This document shows, in pieces, positions 24,876-33,854 of a stretch of 64,000 bases of DNA (position 1 is its first letter; each line of letters starts with the position of its first letter). The notes below the pieces were generated by a model. That model was given only the letters and a program-made list of their open reading frames with translations. It did not search any database and was not told the origin of the DNA. The translations under genes and the position numbers were made by a program. The stretch covers positions 372,001 to 436,000 of the forward strand of contig CAZCNL010000001.1 of the NCBI GenBank assembly GCA_964500435.1, in the 5' to 3' direction. The DNA comes from GWF2-33-9 sp964500435 (lineage in GTDB: Bacteria; Bacteroidota; Ignavibacteria; Kapaibacteriales; UBA2268).

Positions 24876-26960
24876 ATGATAAAAAAATTACAAAATTACA
24901 TTATTTTTCTGATGTTTATCTCTTTTATTGTTTCTTGCAATAACGAAAGCAAAATTCAAGGTTTAATAAATTCAGTTTCACAAATCAATAAATCTGATAT
25001 CTTGAAATATCCATATAACTATTCAATTTTCCCGCTTGATATAATTTCTCCAACAATTCGATGGAAATCTCAGGATAGTGATGAACTTGATTGGGCAATA
25101 ATTGTTTCGATTCCATCTAAAAATGTTTCTTTTTCTTATCAAACTTCAGAGTTTGAATATAAAATTCCAAAAAAAGACTGGGAAATTCTTAAAAATTATC
25201 CGGAAATTCCTGTTAAAATCCGACTGATAGGTTTCAAAAAAAATGAACAAAATAAAGCAATTGCTTACGATGAAAGATTAATTTTTATCTCGAAAGATAA
25301 AGTCGAAGCACCAATTTTTTATAGAACCGTTACTCTACCTTTTGGTTATGCTGTTGAACATCTTGAAACAATTAGCTGGCGACTCGGATATGTTTCAGAA
25401 GAAAGCAAACCTTCGACTGTCCTTTCTAACTTGCCAATTTGTGGTAATTGTCATACATTCTCAAAAGATGGCAAAACATTAGGGATGGATGTTGATTATG
25501 GCAATGATAAAGGTTCTTATACTATTGCAAATATCGCTTCTACAATTCATTTAAGCAAAGACAATATTATTACTTGGACAGATTACAAAAAAGAAGATGG
25601 TGAACAAACATTTGGTTTACTTTCAGCAATCTCACCTGACGGGCGATATGCAATAAGTACTTTAAAAGACCGTTCGGTTTTTGTGAAAATCGATAATTTA
25701 GAATACTCTCAGCTATTTTTTCCAATTAAAGGTATCTTAGTCTACTACGATAAAATTACTAAGCAATTTAAAGCTTTAAAAGGCGCTGATGATAAATATT
25801 TCGTACAAAGTAATCCAAATTGGTTCCCCGATGGTAAATCAATTATCTTTGCAAAAACTAAATACTTCAAATTACCAGAAATCGAAAGCTCAAAAAAAGC
25901 AATTATTCCTACTGAACTCGCAACAGACTTCGTCTCACGCAAGAAATTATACAAATATGATTTATATACAGTTCCATTTAACAATGGAAACGGCGGCATT
26001 GCAACTCCTTTAGAAGGAGCTTCCAATAATGGCAAAAGTAACTATTTTGCTAAAGTTTCACCCGACGGAAAATGGATTGTTTTTACTCAAGCTGAAAGTT
26101 TTATGCTGTTAATGCCAGATAGTAAATTATATATAATCCCATCTCAAGGTGGCAAAGCTCGGTTAATGAATTGCAATTTATCAAATATGAATTCTTGGCA
26201 TTCTTGGTCTCCAAATGGCAAATGGTTGGTCTTTTCTTCAAAAGAAAATGGACCTTTCACTCAATTATATCTCACTCATATTGATGAAAATGGCATTGAT
26301 TCTCCACCTGTTTTACTCGAGAATTTTTCATTTGAAGATAGAGCATCAAATATTCCTGAATTTGTTAATTTAAAAGATTTAAAAACATTTAAAATAACTG
26401 ACAATTTCATTACAACAGATTATTACGGTTTACAAATGGGAAAAAATAAAATAGTTCAAGGTGATTTTCGAGGAGCAATCAATGATTTAACGAAAACACT
26501 GCTGACCAGACCAAACGATTATGATTGTTATAATATGAGAGCCATTGCATATTCCGAACTTAATAAATATGATTCAGCAATTTACGACTTTCTTAAATGT
26601 ACAGAAATAAAACCTTCATCTGAATCTTTTTATAACTTGGGTGCTGCTTATTTTATCAAAAATGATTTTAATAATTCCATTATAAATCTTAATAAATGTA
26701 TTTCACTTAATCCGAAAGACACAAAAGCTTTATATAAAAGAGCTTTGGCATATTATAATTTACGTGATTATAAAAAATCATTAAATGATTATAATTTATT
26801 AATAAATCTAAATAATTCAAATTATGATGCCTTTTATGAAAGAGCTTTAGTGGAAATTCAACTGAATATGGCTGAACAAGCAGAAAAAGATTTAAAATTT
26901 GCATCAGATAACGGTGTTAAAAAAGCAACAGAACTGTTGAAAAGATTATCTACAAAATAA
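24876..26960 (+). CDS. TolB-like PD40/TPR lipoprotein with a CxxCH motif
   Basis: A 694-residue probable lipoprotein (lipobox FISFIVSC, Cys21). Residues of about 190-500 hold WD40/PD40-like beta-propeller repeats of the TolB type (ISPDGRYAIST, WFPDGKSIIFAK, VSPDGKWIVFT, WSPNGKWLVFSS); the last 170 residues hold about five TPR units (NYDCYNMRAIAYSELNKYDS, ALYKRALAYYNLRDYKKSL). At residues 189-193 (25440-25454) the sequence CGNCH is a c-type heme-binding signature, directly before HTFSKDGKTLGM. Related PD40 proteins in Bacteroidota share this CxxCH; whether heme is attached is not shown. The start is ATG 24876, with AAGGA 7 bases upstream. It is a single gene, divergent from moxR. Confidence 0.75.
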   Translation: MIKKLQNYIIFLMFISFIVSCNNESKIQGLINSVSQINKSDILKYPYNYSIFPLDIISPTIRWKSQDSDELDWAIIVSIPSKNVSFSYQTSEFEYKIPKKDWEILKNYPEIPVKIRLIGFKKNEQNKAIAYDERLIFISKDKVEAPIFYRTVTLPFGYAVEHLETISWRLGYVSEESKPSTVLSNLPICGNCHTFSKDGKTLGMDVDYGNDKGSYTIANIASTIHLSKDNIITWTDYKKEDGEQTFGLLSAISPDGRYAISTLKDRSVFVKIDNLEYSQLFFPIKGILVYYDKITKQFKALKGADDKYFVQSNPNWFPDGKSIIFAKTKYFKLPEIESSKKAIIPTELATDFVSRKKLYKYDLYTVPFNNGNGGIATPLEGASNNGKSNYFAKVSPDGKWIVFTQAESFMLLMPDSKLYIIPSQGGKARLMNCNLSNMNSWHSWSPNGKWLVFSSKENGPFTQLYLTHIDENGIDSPPVLLENFSFEDRASNIPEFVNLKDLKTFKITDNFITTDYYGLQMGKNKIVQGDFRGAINDLTKTLLTRPNDYDCYNMRAIAYSELNKYDSAIYDFLKCTEIKPSSESFYNLGAAYFIKNDFNNSIINLNKCISLNPKDTKALYKRALAYYNLRDYKKSLNDYNLLINLNNSNYDAFYERALVEIQLNMAEQAEKDLKFASDNGVKKATELLKRLSTK

Positions 26961-27023
26961 AAACCAAATACAATCATTTTTCATATTTAAGAAAAAATTA
27001 AAAAATCCGAACAAAATAAACAA

Positions 27024-27890
27024 TTATGTTGAATTGTCAACCTTTTGAGTAATTATAACACCTATCAAAACTAATGCACCACCAGTTAAAAAATAAACAG
27101 TTAAATGCTGTTGAAAAAATAGAATTGCCAAAATTGTTGTAAAAACAGGTTGCAAGTTATTAAAAACAGAAATTTTACTCGCTTGAATTTTTTTTAAGGC
27201 ATAGTACCATAAAATATAACCAACTCCAGAAGTAAATGTGCCTAAATATATTATTTCGAACCAATTAGGAAGACTAAAAGTTAGAGGGTTTGCTTTGTTC
27301 GGAATAAATAAATAGATAATTGCATATAATAAAAAGCCCAAAATCATTGTAATTGACGTTGAAAAAATTGAGCCATACTTCTGTGTCATATTTTTACCAA
27401 TAACAGTATATAAAGCCCAGGCTATAGATGCACAAATCGCTAAAACATCACCTAAAAATGCATCACTTTTGAAATTAAAACCTTTTTCATACAACAAAAA
27501 TACAGTACCACTGATTGCTAATAATATTCCAATTATTTTGACAAAAGTTGATTTTTCTTTTAAAAAATAATGTGCTACGACAAAAACAAATATTGGGCTT
27601 AAGGCATAAGCTAATGCAACGTTCGGAGCAGTTGTCATTTTAATAGATATTAAAAATAAAAATTGGTTTAACGGAATATTTAAAAAAGCTAAAATTATGA
27701 AATACTTGTAATCAATTTTATCAATTTTTTTTCTTGAATTTCGAAAATAAACCAAAAAGAAAAAAAATAATGCAGCGGTTAAAGAACGGTAAAACAATAT
27801 CGATGATGGTTCAATTTTAGATGTAATGTCCTTTGCAACTATATGAGAGAAAGATGCAATTAACTGATGCAAAATAATTATTATATACAT
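27024..27890 (-). CDS. DMT-superfamily (EamA) transporter
   Basis: A 288-residue inner-membrane protein with about ten hydrophobic helices in two EamA repeats. The family loops are visible: SSILFYRSLTAALFFFFLVY in repeat one, VALAYALSPIFVFVVAHYFL with the Pro-containing helix, and in repeat two SGVGYILWYYALKKIQASKI followed by NNLQPVFTTILAILFF. It is closer to the RhaT/YdcZ-like exporters than the other EamA protein at 939-1835. The substrate is unknown. It is divergent from mntP across 64 bases. Confidence 0.87.
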   Translation of the reverse strand: MYIIIILHQLIASFSHIVAKDITSKIEPSSILFYRSLTAALFFFFLVYFRNSRKKIDKIDYKYFIILAFLNIPLNQFLFLISIKMTTAPNVALAYALSPIFVFVVAHYFLKEKSTFVKIIGILLAISGTVFLLYEKGFNFKSDAFLGDVLAICASIAWALYTVIGKNMTQKYGSIFSTSITMILGFLLYAIIYLFIPNKANPLTFSLPNWFEIIYLGTFTSGVGYILWYYALKKIQASKISVFNNLQPVFTTILAILFFQQHLTVYFLTGGALVLIGVIITQKVDNST

Positions 27891-27954
27891 TTATCGTTAA
27901 TATTAAAATTCAAAATTACAAATTTATCGTTCCTTTTTGACAATTTTTTTCTTT

Positions 27955-28536
27955 ATGAATTTTTTAGAAATAATAACAATATCTATAGGACTTGCATTTG
28001 ACGCTTTTGCAGTATCGTTAAGTAGTGGAACATTAAAGATATGTCAAAATTTCCCAGCTAGATTAAGGATTTCGTTCGGTTTTGGTTTTTTTCAATTTAT
28101 AATGCCAATTATTGGTTGGGTTTTAGGTAATCAAATTTCATCTCACTTAATGATTTTTAATCAATGGATTGCTTTCGGTATTTTAGTCTTTATCGGCATA
28201 AAAATGATTACAGAATCAAGAAAGCCAGAGCACATCAAAATAAAACGAGACCCTTCAAAAGGACTTGAATTACTATTACTTTCCTTAGCAACAAGTATTG
28301 ACGCCTTAGCTGTTGGATTTTCTTTAGCATTAATTAACGTTGAAATCCTTTATCCAGCAATTATAATTGGTATCGTAACAGCAATTTTCTCTGTTGTCGG
28401 TGTTTTAATTGGTCAAGTTTTCGGCAAAATTTTATCCCAAAAAACAGAAATATTTGGTGGTATTATTTTAATAATCATCGCCCTAAAAATTCTTCTTGAT
28501 AATTCTTTACTAAATAACATTAGAATCTTCTTTTAG
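27955..28536 (+). CDS. mntP: Manganese efflux pump MntP
   Basis: A 193-residue protein with six transmembrane helices and the duplicated family signature: GLAFDAFAVSLSSG in the first half and SLATSIDALAVGFSLALI in the second. The paired Asp residues are needed for Mn2+ export in E. coli MntP (188 residues). I choose ATG 27955 (MNFLEIITI), which gives the normal N-terminus; an in-frame TTG at 27937 would add six residues (MTIFFF) of no family match. The yybP-ykoY manganese riboswitch that often precedes mntP cannot fit in the short upstream gap. Confidence 0.93.
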   Translation: MNFLEIITISIGLAFDAFAVSLSSGTLKICQNFPARLRISFGFGFFQFIMPIIGWVLGNQISSHLMIFNQWIAFGILVFIGIKMITESRKPEHIKIKRDPSKGLELLLLSLATSIDALAVGFSLALINVEILYPAIIIGIVTAIFSVVGVLIGQVFGKILSQKTEIFGGIILIIIALKILLDNSLLNNIRIFF

Positions 28537-28555
28537 CGAGGCTTGATGTTATATT

Positions 28556-29464
28556 TTACTCATTTATCTCTTCCCCATCTATAATTTCATTTATTTCTGG
28601 AATATCATTCACTTTTTGATAATCATCATTAATTATTAAAGTATTTGGCATATTTTGAATTAATGTTTTTATAAATGAAAATGGGATTTTATTTCCTTTT
28701 AAATTCAAAACCTTTAAATTCTTTAATTCAAAAATACTTGTTGGCAGGTCTTTTAATGAGTTATCTGCTAAATTCAAGTATTGTAAATTTGGTAATTCAG
28801 AAAAATTTCCATTAATCGTTTTAATTTTATTTTTTGATAAATCTAAATATTCGAGTTTTGTCATTTTATTTATATTGAACTGTTTGATTTTATTATCATT
28901 TAATGTAACTCTTTTTAAATTAGGAGAATTGTAAATTTCTTGTGGAATTTCGCTTAATTTACAATTCACACAAGAAAATGCTTCAACTGATTTTGGTAAA
29001 ATAAGATTTTGAGTTACTTTTTTAGAATTATCTAAACTAACAATTTTTGTGTTTGAGCGCCCCAACATATTAATGTTGAAGTTGTTATCATCAATACTTT
29101 CCAAAATCATTTTAATTGCTTCGGGTGAGTTCCCTTTTTCGTCTAATATTTTCTTATATTTATTCAATGCAGTTTGATAAGATAATTTTGCTAAAGGTAA
29201 GTTCCCTAATTTTAAATAAATGTTTCCTAATGTTTCGTCACTCACGGCATCCCAGTAATTTGTATTTCCACGATAATTATGCATTAATATTTCTTTTGCT
29301 TTATTATAATTCAACATAGCTTCATCAGTGTTATTTGTCTGCAAAAAAGTATTTGCTAATTTTAAATAACGTTTGGCTTGTTCTATATTATCAATTGCAA
29401 ATATATTTCCCTTAGCAAGAAAAAGAAATACGAGCGATAAAAATATAATAGATGATTTTTTCAT
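28556..29464 (-). CDS. Exported TPR and leucine-rich-repeat protein
   Basis: A 302-residue exported protein with a signal peptide (MKKSSIIFLSLVFLFLAKGN). Residues 25-115 form about two TPR-like helical pairs (AKRYLKLANTFLQTNNTDEA, then ETLGNIYLKLGNLPLAKLSY). Residues 165-290 carry about five leucine-rich repeats of 22-23 residues (LNLADNSLKDLPTSIFELKN, LKVLNLKGNKIP). Both parts bind proteins; the partner is not known. The combination of TPR then LRR in one small secreted protein is uncommon. It lies downstream of the coiled-coil barrel gene (27 bases) on the same strand, so the two may work together. Confidence 0.75.
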   Translation of the reverse strand: MKKSSIIFLSLVFLFLAKGNIFAIDNIEQAKRYLKLANTFLQTNNTDEAMLNYNKAKEILMHNYRGNTNYWDAVSDETLGNIYLKLGNLPLAKLSYQTALNKYKKILDEKGNSPEAIKMILESIDDNNFNINMLGRSNTKIVSLDNSKKVTQNLILPKSVEAFSCVNCKLSEIPQEIYNSPNLKRVTLNDNKIKQFNINKMTKLEYLDLSKNKIKTINGNFSELPNLQYLNLADNSLKDLPTSIFELKNLKVLNLKGNKIPFSFIKTLIQNMPNTLIINDDYQKVNDIPEINEIIDGEEINE

Positions 29465-29490
29465 TACATTCCTCTTTGGTTAAGTTAAAA

Positions 29491-30639
29491 TTAATATAAT
29501 TTGACAAAATCAAATTGAATTCCTGTGTAAATACTTGTTATCCATAGTTTCCCAAGATTTACTGGGTTATTTATATCCGTAAATATTAGTTCGTCAGTGA
29601 ATTTTTTGAAATTCGTTCCAAAAACTAAACTAAAAGGAAACGAACTTGAAAATCTTCCAACTGTTGTTTCGATTTTAATTTCATAACCAGAAAAATCATT
29701 TTCTTGATATGATAAGTTATTATATTTAGAATAACCTATAAAATATCCATAACCTAAATTCAAAAACCAATCAATTTTATTAATATTGAATAAATCGCCT
29801 AATGATAATTGCAAGTCAGTTCCAAAGCTCCAAACGTTCGTTGTATTTTTTAATACATTATACACATATTGTGGTTTTTGGCTATAGGCACTTACATCAG
29901 TTGTTAAAAAATTATACTTTCCCCAGAAATTTATTGCACTTGTGTTTTTAGTCAGCTTAATCAATACTACATTGATTCCAAATCCTGGTGATAATTTTGA
30001 GTTTAATCTTGTATCGTTGAAAAAATAATGTTCAGCATTTATTTCTGTTTTCATATAAAAAACAGGCTTTTTATTACCTTCATAAGTAGAATTAATCTTG
30101 TATTCATTAAATTCGTCAGTTAAATCATCAATTTTTTTCCATAAATTTTTCTCAATTTCTTTATTTTGTTGAAGGGACGAATCTAAACTCGCTTTGAGCA
30201 ATTCATAAATTTCTTGATTTTTTCTTGAGGCAATGGTATCAATTGAAAGCTTTGTAATCTGCTTTTTCAACTCATTTTTTTCTTTTTCACAAAGAAATAA
30301 ATTTTGATCAACAATATTCAAATCTGTTTCCTTTACTTTTTTATAAAGATCAGAAGCGATTTTTTGATATTTTTTAATATCTTTAGTCTCCATATTTGAT
30401 ATAGTTTCGTAGGATAATGGAGGAATTTTAGTATTTGTTTTGATATTTAACAAATCAAGTTGATTTTTCAATAATATTGCAGGAATATAAAAATCCATCA
30501 ACTTATTAAAAAATAATTCTTCATTGTCAGTAAACGCCTCTAAATCAGCTGGTAAAGGCGGAACATAAACCGCAGGTTCAACAGCTTTAATTGAGCTTGT
30601 TGTCACAAGAATTAATAAAACAAGTATTGTTTTTTTCAT
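29491..30639 (-). CDS. Exported coiled-coil protein with C-terminal barrel
   Basis: A 382-residue exported protein that I cannot assign to a family. A signal peptide (MKKTILVLLILVTTSSIKA) is followed by a helical, charged region to about residue 190 that looks like a coiled coil (KNLWKKIDDLTDEFNEYKIN), then by about 190 residues of alternating strands with aromatic girdles (WFLNLGYGYFIGYSKYNNLS) typical of a small outer-membrane barrel. The start is set at ATG 30639, where GAGGGA lies just upstream; an ATG at 30651 would add four residues (MREL) and hide this site. It precedes the TPR-LRR gene in the same direction. Confidence 0.7.
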   Translation of the reverse strand: MKKTILVLLILVTTSSIKAVEPAVYVPPLPADLEAFTDNEELFFNKLMDFYIPAILLKNQLDLLNIKTNTKIPPLSYETISNMETKDIKKYQKIASDLYKKVKETDLNIVDQNLFLCEKEKNELKKQITKLSIDTIASRKNQEIYELLKASLDSSLQQNKEIEKNLWKKIDDLTDEFNEYKINSTYEGNKKPVFYMKTEINAEHYFFNDTRLNSKLSPGFGINVVLIKLTKNTSAINFWGKYNFLTTDVSAYSQKPQYVYNVLKNTTNVWSFGTDLQLSLGDLFNINKIDWFLNLGYGYFIGYSKYNNLSYQENDFSGYEIKIETTVGRFSSSFPFSLVFGTNFKKFTDELIFTDINNPVNLGKLWITSIYTGIQFDFVKLY

Positions 30640-30787
30640 TAGTTCCCTCATTAATTAGAAATTATTTAATTCTTTTATAATAAAATAGATTAATCAATTT
30701 GTGTGCCATTTTTTGTAAATATTTTGAATAACAACAGAAAACAATAGAAATAAACCATATAAAAATAATTTTGTTGTAACTTTTTTT

Positions 30788-30795
30788 TATTTTTG
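30788..30795 (+). promoter_or_regulatory. Candidate -7 promoter element
   Basis: TATTTTTG followed by TAATT fits TAnnTTTG and matches the sequence before 24876. The nearest TTTG (30770-30773) is 14 bases upstream, not 19, so the promoter is only a candidate. Confidence 0.4.
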
Positions 30796-30821
30796 TAATT
30801 AAATTATAATTGGCAATTTAT

Positions 30822-33755
30822 ATGAAAAAATTAATTCTATCTTCTCTATTATTATTTCTTTTAATCAATAATGATATATTTTCTGAAAACAAAATAAATC
30901 AAGAAAATCAAATCCAACAAACTCGAGAAACTTTTAAGAAATTGATTGAAAATGCACATCCATCACCCGATCCCAATTATTTTTTTGAAGAAAAATTAAT
31001 GGTTCCACTTCAATCAAATTCTCTTTTTTTTCCACTATTTTTAAATGTGAACACCATAGTTAACGAAGTAAATGAATCATATAAAATGCAAAACGAATCA
31101 TCAATCGCAATCAATCCAACAAATCCTAATAATTTAATTGCATCTGCTGTTGATTATCGTGATGGTTCATCAACTTGGATTTATGTCTCTGATAATGGTG
31201 GACAAACCTGGAATAATATCAATTTAGGAAAACCTTTTGCTGGTTGGCAATCAACTAATGACCCTTCTGTTGCATTTGCTAATGATGGTACCGGGTATTT
31301 AGTTTATGGAGGTTTTGGTAAAATTGATAATACACAAACTCAACTTGTTGGCGAAAACGGAGTCTTCATTGCTCGTTCAACAGACCAAGGAAAAAGTTGG
31401 AAAGCGCATATTCCTGTTATTTTACATCAAGGCAATCAAACTCTTGACTCAAATTTTGAAGATAAATATTATATTCAAGTTGATAATTCAACTCGTTCTC
31501 CATATAACTCTCATCTTTATATACCTTGGAAAAGAGTTACTCCTCGTGATTCTGCAACTCAAATCGTAATTTCTCAATCAACAGATTTCGGTAATACTTG
31601 GAGCATACCAATCCCTGTTAGTCCAAGGAAATCAGGTAGTTCTGAAGATACAACTTACGGACAAAGCTTTCCACTTGCCACAACAGGTCCAAATGGCGAA
31701 GTTTACGTTGTTTGGAATGACGGCATTGTCCATGGCGTCGGTTTTGCTAAATCCTTAGATGGTGGTAAGACTTTTTCTTCACCAAAAATTATTCAATATT
31801 ATAAAATTTTCGGGACAACAAAATATATCGAAAGTCAAGGTGGTTATAGGCATACAGTGAAAGGAAAAGTTCGAGCAGAGGCTTATCCAGTAATACAATG
31901 TGATATAACTGGTGGCAGTAGAGATGGTTATTTATATTTAACTTGGGCTGCAGATAGTATTCCAAATATTTATTTTTCTCGTTCTACAGATAAAGGCGAA
32001 ACTTGGTCAGAACCTAAAATTATCCATTCTGATACTGCAAACGACCAATTCTGGCAATGGTTGTCAGTTGACCCCAAAAACGGCGATATTGCTGTAATGT
32101 ATTTCGATAGTAGAGATGACCCAGATAACATTTTGGTTAATTGCTATGTTAGCTACTCAACTGATGGTGGCGAAACTTGGATAGATAAAAGAGTTGGTGA
32201 TGATGTCAATGACTTGCGTCTTAACCCTTTTATGGATAATGCTTTTGCTGGTGATTATAGTGGTTTAACATTTTACAATGGTAAAATTTATCCATCTTGG
32301 GTTGATATGCGTAATGCAGTTAAAGATATAAGAAACAGTGATGTTTATACTGCGATTATTAACACTCGTGCTCCTATGCCAGTCGAAAATTTGAAAGCAT
32401 TAATATTCCCAAATGAAACAAATAAAATTCAATTGAATTGGACTAATCCTACAACTTTTTCTTTTGGTCAAAAACTGAATTCTCAAGACTATAAAATACG
32501 AATAACTCGTGATAGCGACATTATTGCTACTCTTGATGGAGGCACTACTACTTTTCTCGATAAAGATTTAGAATCTTATCGAAAATATAACTATTCTGTT
32601 TACACAATTTCAAATCTTGATTCAAGTATAACCAGAAACATTTCAGCAACCCCAGGAGGCTCACTCAATCCAGCTTCACCAATTATTCTCTCAGCCAATG
32701 GATACGAAGACAAAGAGGATTTTGGTTTTGATATTATTTCAACAATGCCTTCATTAAGAGCTGATAACGAAACTCCACTCGTTGATTTAGATTCAGTTGC
32801 ATTTTATTTAGATGGAAATTTATTTACTAAGGTAAAAGTCCTTCCTACTGATACTGGCAAACCAGTTGCTTTTCGTTTAATTCTATCCAAAGAAAATTAC
32901 GAAAAAGGTTATTATAGAATTCAAGCTTCAACTGTTACAGCTCGAAGCAAATATAGTGAGTTAAGTAATATGATTGTTGCATTTTCCGGTAACCCTATTC
33001 ATATTAATGACCAAAATAACTTTGTTGATAATTTTGATGGAAAACCTGCAAAAAAGTATTATTATGGAAATAAATGGGGGTTAACAACTGAAAATCCATA
33101 TTCAGCTCCTAATTGTTTATCCGATTCACCTTATTCGAATTATCAAAATAATACAAAAGATACGTTTCTTTTATTTCCCGTTTATTTAGATGAAGTCTCT
33201 CAGCTCAATTTTTATCATATTGCATTATTTGAACCAAATGACTTAGCAACAATTGAATTTTCTTCTGATAATGGTTTATCGTGGTCAAATCAATTCCAAA
33301 ATAAGACTGCAATTTTCAAAAAAACGGATTACTCTTATTGGAATGATAGTGAATTAGATAGTCGTGATTGGGTCGAAGAACATCTTCTTTTCCCAAGTGA
33401 AGTTAAAAATGCATTAATTAGATTTAGAATCAGTACAAATGTTTTCAAAAATGATTTGGGCTGGTTTATCGATAATATTTCTATCACACCAAAACCAATT
33501 AATGTGAAAGAGGAAAATTTCGATATCTCTGTCTATCCTAATCCTACAAGCGATTTCGTAAAAATCGTCAATTTCTTAAAATGTACCAATTTACAATATG
33601 ATTTGTATTCTTCTCAAGGTGTTAAGCTTCTTACAAATTATATAGAAAACGAGGCAATTCTTGATTTAAGAAGCTTTTCTCCGAGTTATTATTTTCTTAT
33701 TATTCATAATGATTATGGTCTTAATCAAAGATATAAAATTATACTTTTAAAATAA
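30822..33755 (+). CDS. Type IX-secreted Asp-box repeat protein
   Basis: A 977-residue secreted protein with a signal peptide (MKKLILSSLLLFLLINNDIF). Residues of about 85-510 carry six Asp-box (BNR) motifs of the form SxDxGxTW, such as SDNGGQTW, STDFGNTW, STDKGETW and STDGGETW, which mark a sialidase-like beta-propeller. A fibronectin-like region follows (MPVENLKALIFPN, IQLNWTNP), then a jelly-roll-like region (about 740-890) and at the end a type A sorting domain for the type IX secretion system (SVYPNPTSDFVKI ... KIILLK). The catalytic residues of true sialidases are not evident, so I do not call it a sialidase. ATG 30822 is preferred over TTG 30810. Confidence 0.85.
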   Translation: MKKLILSSLLLFLLINNDIFSENKINQENQIQQTRETFKKLIENAHPSPDPNYFFEEKLMVPLQSNSLFFPLFLNVNTIVNEVNESYKMQNESSIAINPTNPNNLIASAVDYRDGSSTWIYVSDNGGQTWNNINLGKPFAGWQSTNDPSVAFANDGTGYLVYGGFGKIDNTQTQLVGENGVFIARSTDQGKSWKAHIPVILHQGNQTLDSNFEDKYYIQVDNSTRSPYNSHLYIPWKRVTPRDSATQIVISQSTDFGNTWSIPIPVSPRKSGSSEDTTYGQSFPLATTGPNGEVYVVWNDGIVHGVGFAKSLDGGKTFSSPKIIQYYKIFGTTKYIESQGGYRHTVKGKVRAEAYPVIQCDITGGSRDGYLYLTWAADSIPNIYFSRSTDKGETWSEPKIIHSDTANDQFWQWLSVDPKNGDIAVMYFDSRDDPDNILVNCYVSYSTDGGETWIDKRVGDDVNDLRLNPFMDNAFAGDYSGLTFYNGKIYPSWVDMRNAVKDIRNSDVYTAIINTRAPMPVENLKALIFPNETNKIQLNWTNPTTFSFGQKLNSQDYKIRITRDSDIIATLDGGTTTFLDKDLESYRKYNYSVYTISNLDSSITRNISATPGGSLNPASPIILSANGYEDKEDFGFDIISTMPSLRADNETPLVDLDSVAFYLDGNLFTKVKVLPTDTGKPVAFRLILSKENYEKGYYRIQASTVTARSKYSELSNMIVAFSGNPIHINDQNNFVDNFDGKPAKKYYYGNKWGLTTENPYSAPNCLSDSPYSNYQNNTKDTFLLFPVYLDEVSQLNFYHIALFEPNDLATIEFSSDNGLSWSNQFQNKTAIFKKTDYSYWNDSELDSRDWVEEHLLFPSEVKNALIRFRISTNVFKNDLGWFIDNISITPKPINVKEENFDISVYPNPTSDFVKIVNFLKCTNLQYDLYSSQGVKLLTNYIENEAILDLRSFSPSYYFLIIHNDYGLNQRYKIILLK

Positions 33756-33778
33756 TCATATAAGTTAAATTAATAAAA

Positions 33779-33818
33779 AACACTCCAGAAGTTATAATTA
33801 TTTAACTCTTGGAGTGTT
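33779..33818. terminator. Bidirectional intrinsic terminator
   Basis: AACACTCCA at 33779-33787 pairs with TGGAGTGTT at 33810-33818, and the stem continues inward after a small mismatch. T-rich runs flank it on both strands. It lies between the convergent stops of the Asp-box gene (33755) and sucC (33855). Confidence 0.88.
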
Positions 33819-33854
33819 ATTATTTAAAGAAAATTTAAATTATTAAAATCCCTG

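Noticed and set aside
27937..27942. TTGACA as a sigma-70 -35 box before mntP
   Set aside because: It lies only 18 bases before the ATG, with no room for a -10 element and a leader; also promoters here follow another consensus.
30822..33755. Naming the Asp-box proteins sialidases
   Set aside because: Asp boxes mark the propeller fold only; the catalytic residues of sialidases are not evident.
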